A stretch of DNA of 7,660 nucleotides, from contig JABMSC010000225.1 in the NCBI GenBank assembly GCA_013204685.1, positions 1 through 7,660 on the forward strand, in the 5' to 3' direction. Positions 5,849-7,660 of this stretch are shown here, one piece after another. A program made the position numbers and the translations under genes. The number at the start of each line of letters is the position of its first letter. Positions within the stretch are counted from its first letter, which is position 1. This DNA comes from Candidatus Omnitrophota bacterium (lineage in GTDB: Bacteria > Omnitrophota > Gorgyraeia > Tantalellales > Tantalellaceae). Under the pieces are notes generated by a model. The model was not told where the DNA came from, searched no databases, and worked only from the letters and a program-made list of their open reading frames with translations.

Positions 5849-5860
5849 TCCCCGAAACCC
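5837..5860. repeat. Short direct repeat CCCGAAACCC
   Basis: The identical 10-mer CCCGAAACCC occurs at 5837-5846 and 5851-5860 (period 14), immediately after the aspS stop codon. Related CGGGTTTCG (5801-5809) and CGGTTTTCG (5815-5823) lie in inverted orientation nearby. The stretch looks like a degenerate low-complexity repeat rather than a gene. Confidence 0.75.
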
Positions 5861-5862
5861 TC

Positions 5863-7626
5863 TTATCCCATCCTCAGCTTCAATCCAAGTTCCCGAAGCT
5901 GCGTCTCACCAACAGCTGATGGCGCTCCGGTAAGAGGACAAACGCCTTTTTGCGTCTTCGGGAAAGGAATAACTTCACGAATCGATGCATCTTTTGTAAA
6001 AAGTGTTACGAGCCTATCCATTCCGAATGCTACACCCCCGTGAGGCGGTGGTCCATATTGAAAAGCTTCCAGAAGAAAGCCAAATTTTTGCTTGCACGCT
6101 TCGGCGCTTATGCCCAGCGCGTTAAATATCTTCTGCTGGATCACTCTGTCATGGATCCTTATACTCCCAGATCCGATCTCACTTCCGTTCAAGACAAGAT
6201 CATAAGATAAAGATGTTATTTTCCCCAGCTCTCCCTTATCCAGGTATTCCATGTCTTCCTTCCTGAAGGACGTGAATGGGTGGTGCTCTGAAACCCATTT
6301 CTTTTCATCTTTGTTAAATCTAAAGAGCGGAAAATTAACTATCCAGAGGAAATCATATCTATCGTTATCTATGAGACCTTTCTCGCGCCCTATCTTTGAT
6401 CTTAATGCCCCCAGCGAATCATATACGACCTCACTGGTATCAGCAACCATAAATATCATGTCGCCTGTTTTAGCTCCCGTTTTTTCTTTGAACTTATCAA
6501 GCACCTCCGGAGAAAAGAACTTTGTTATGGGAGAGGAGAGTTTATCCTCTTCAACTTTAAAATATGCGAGCCCCTTCGCTCCGTACTCCCCGACGAAACT
6601 GGTAAGGTCATCTATCTCTTTACGGCTTATGCTTCCGTACCCCGGCGCGGCAAGAGCCATTATTTTGCCGCCTTCGGAGACAACATTCTGAAAAACCTTG
6701 AATTCGCAGCCCTCTACGTCCCCTGTAAGATCATGCAGGAACACATCGAACCTTGTGTCCGGTTTATCGCTGCCGTAACGGTCCATGGCTTCGGTGTAAT
6801 CCATTCTAGGGAACGGGATATCTAAATCCCTGCCCATGATCTCGGAGAAAAGCCCCTTAAAGAGCCTCTCACAGACCCCAAGAATGTCATCCTGTTCTAC
6901 AAATGACATCTCCATATCCAGCTGCGTAAATTCAGGCTGCCTGTCCGCCCTAAGATCCTCATCCCGGAAACAGCGGACTATCTGGAAATATTTCTCTATA
7001 CCCGCAACCATCAGTAATTGTTTGAATATCTGAGGTGACTGCGGCAAAGCATAAAAACTTCCCGCCTGAACCCTGGAGGGAACAAGATAATCCCTCGCGC
7101 CTTCAGGTGTTGATTTCGTAAGGATCGGGGTTTCTACAGAAATAAAACCTTCTCCATCCAGAAAATTCGTTATGAATTTGTAAGCCTTATGTTTTATCTT
7201 CAGTTTTTCCTGCATGGTGGAACGCCTCAGATCAAGATATCTGTACTTTAGACGCAATTCCTCCGTCACTTCTATATCATCTTTGATCTCAAAAGGAACG
7301 GTCTCTGATGTTGATAGCACTTCTATGCCGGTAACATCGACTTCTATTTCCCCCGTTACTACCTTCGGATTAACTGTCCCCTCGGGCCTGGGAGAAACTT
7401 TGCCTGATATTTTCACGCAGTACTCGCTTCTAAGCTCATGCGCCGCTTTGTGCGCATCTTTATTTTTTGCGGGGTCGAAAACGATCTGGGTTATCCCGTG
7501 TTTATCCCTGAGGTCCATAAATATGATCTCTCCATGGTCACGCCTGGAAGCCACCCACCCGGAAAGTGTAACCTCTCGAGAAATATCTTTTGCTGTTAAT
7601 TCCCCGCAGTTATGTGTTCTTATCAT
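5863..7626 (-). CDS. aspS: Aspartyl-tRNA synthetase, bacterial type, probably non-discriminating (Asp/Asn)
   Basis: This class II synthetase charges tRNA-Asp with aspartate. At 587 residues it is full bacterial length. It has an N-terminal anticodon-binding OB fold (about 1-105; GWVASRRDHG at 23-32), motif 1 around 151-185 (TPEGARDYLVPSR), a QSPQ loop at 196-199, and motif 2 at 217-240 (RCFRDEDLRADRQPEFTQLD). The GAD insertion lies at about 285-420, and motif 3 at 526-539 (PPPHGGVAFGMDRL, Arg538). His31 and Gly83 match the residues reported for non-discriminating bacterial AspRS, where Leu31/Lys83 mark tRNA-Asp-specific enzymes. It would then also make Asp-tRNA-Asn for GatCAB amidation (inference). 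The ATG at 7624-7626 is supported by AAAGGA at 7632-7637. The upstream gene is outside the window; hisS is the common neighbour in bacteria. Confidence 0.95.
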   Translation of the reverse strand: MIRTHNCGELTAKDISREVTLSGWVASRRDHGEIIFMDLRDKHGITQIVFDPAKNKDAHKAAHELRSEYCVKISGKVSPRPEGTVNPKVVTGEIEVDVTGIEVLSTSETVPFEIKDDIEVTEELRLKYRYLDLRRSTMQEKLKIKHKAYKFITNFLDGEGFISVETPILTKSTPEGARDYLVPSRVQAGSFYALPQSPQIFKQLLMVAGIEKYFQIVRCFRDEDLRADRQPEFTQLDMEMSFVEQDDILGVCERLFKGLFSEIMGRDLDIPFPRMDYTEAMDRYGSDKPDTRFDVFLHDLTGDVEGCEFKVFQNVVSEGGKIMALAAPGYGSISRKEIDDLTSFVGEYGAKGLAYFKVEEDKLSSPITKFFSPEVLDKFKEKTGAKTGDMIFMVADTSEVVYDSLGALRSKIGREKGLIDNDRYDFLWIVNFPLFRFNKDEKKWVSEHHPFTSFRKEDMEYLDKGELGKITSLSYDLVLNGSEIGSGSIRIHDRVIQQKIFNALGISAEACKQKFGFLLEAFQYGPPPHGGVAFGMDRLVTLFTKDASIREVIPFPKTQKGVCPLTGAPSAVGETQLRELGLKLRMG

Positions 7627-7631
7627 GAAAA

Positions 7632-7637
7632 TCCTTT
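7632..7637 (-). promoter_or_regulatory. aspS Shine-Dalgarno
   Basis: AAAGGA on the minus strand lies 5 bases before the aspS ATG at 7626 and fixes the start of MIRTHNCGEL, the usual family N-terminus. A reading frame from the window edge ends in the TGA that overlaps this ATG (ATGA at 7623-7626), so an upstream gene may be translationally coupled, but 34 bases are too few to identify it. Confidence 0.65.
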
Positions 7638-7660
7638 CGCAACGATTAGCGCTATACCTG

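Overview
The window holds eight protein-coding genes, all on the minus strand and tightly packed: aspS, a small lipoprotein gene, pgpH/yqfF, ybeY, a fused dgkA-PAP2 gene, a DUF502 gene, recO and the first 89 codons of glyS (in transcription order, from high to low coordinates). No tRNA, rRNA, CRISPR array, transposase or phage gene is visible. No gene-free stretch exceeds 300 bases; the longest are 1055-1283 (mostly a 95-bp tandem duplication) and 5719-5862 (inverted and direct repeats).

Organism: a bacterium with moderate GC. The lipobox protein with Ala after the Cys hints at a diderm envelope with lipoprotein sorting. AspRS is the bacterial GAD-domain type with residues typical of non-discriminating enzymes, GlyRS is the single-chain dimeric type, and a DUF502 membrane protein sits inside the cluster. 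Together with the look of the lipoprotein this suggests an uncultured diderm lineage such as Omnitrophota or a relative. That is an inference from memory at moderate confidence at best; nothing in the sequence proves a phylum.

Layout: aspS (5863-7626) is followed by a 144-bp gap with GGGTTTCG/CGAAACCC-type repeats. A strong Shine-Dalgarno then starts the lipoprotein gene (5338-5718). Next come pgpH (3039-5279), ybeY (2633-3073) and dgkA-PAP2 (1942-2667), where each successive pair overlaps by 35 nt. DUF502 (1284-1922) follows after 19 nt. A 229-bp leader with two copies of a 95-bp hairpin-bearing unit precedes recO (290-1054), and glyS starts 21 nt after recO.

How it fits together: the order pgpH-ybeY-dgkA-...-recO-gly(Q)S matches the well-known Bacillus subtilis block yqfF-yqfG-dgkA-cdd-era-recO-glyQ-glyS, with cdd-era replaced by DUF502 and glyQ-glyS replaced by a single-chain glyS. 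The cluster combines c-di-AMP breakdown (PgpH), rRNA maturation (YbeY), lipid-carrier phosphate recycling (DgkA-PAP2), recombinational repair (RecO) and translation (AspRS, GlyRS). It is a housekeeping region. The most unusual parts are non-coding (the tandem repeat that carries the recO ribosome binding site) or residue-level (H31/G83 in AspRS, Asp in place of the third zinc His in YbeY, and the DgkA-PAP2 fusion). I see no new defence or mobile system.
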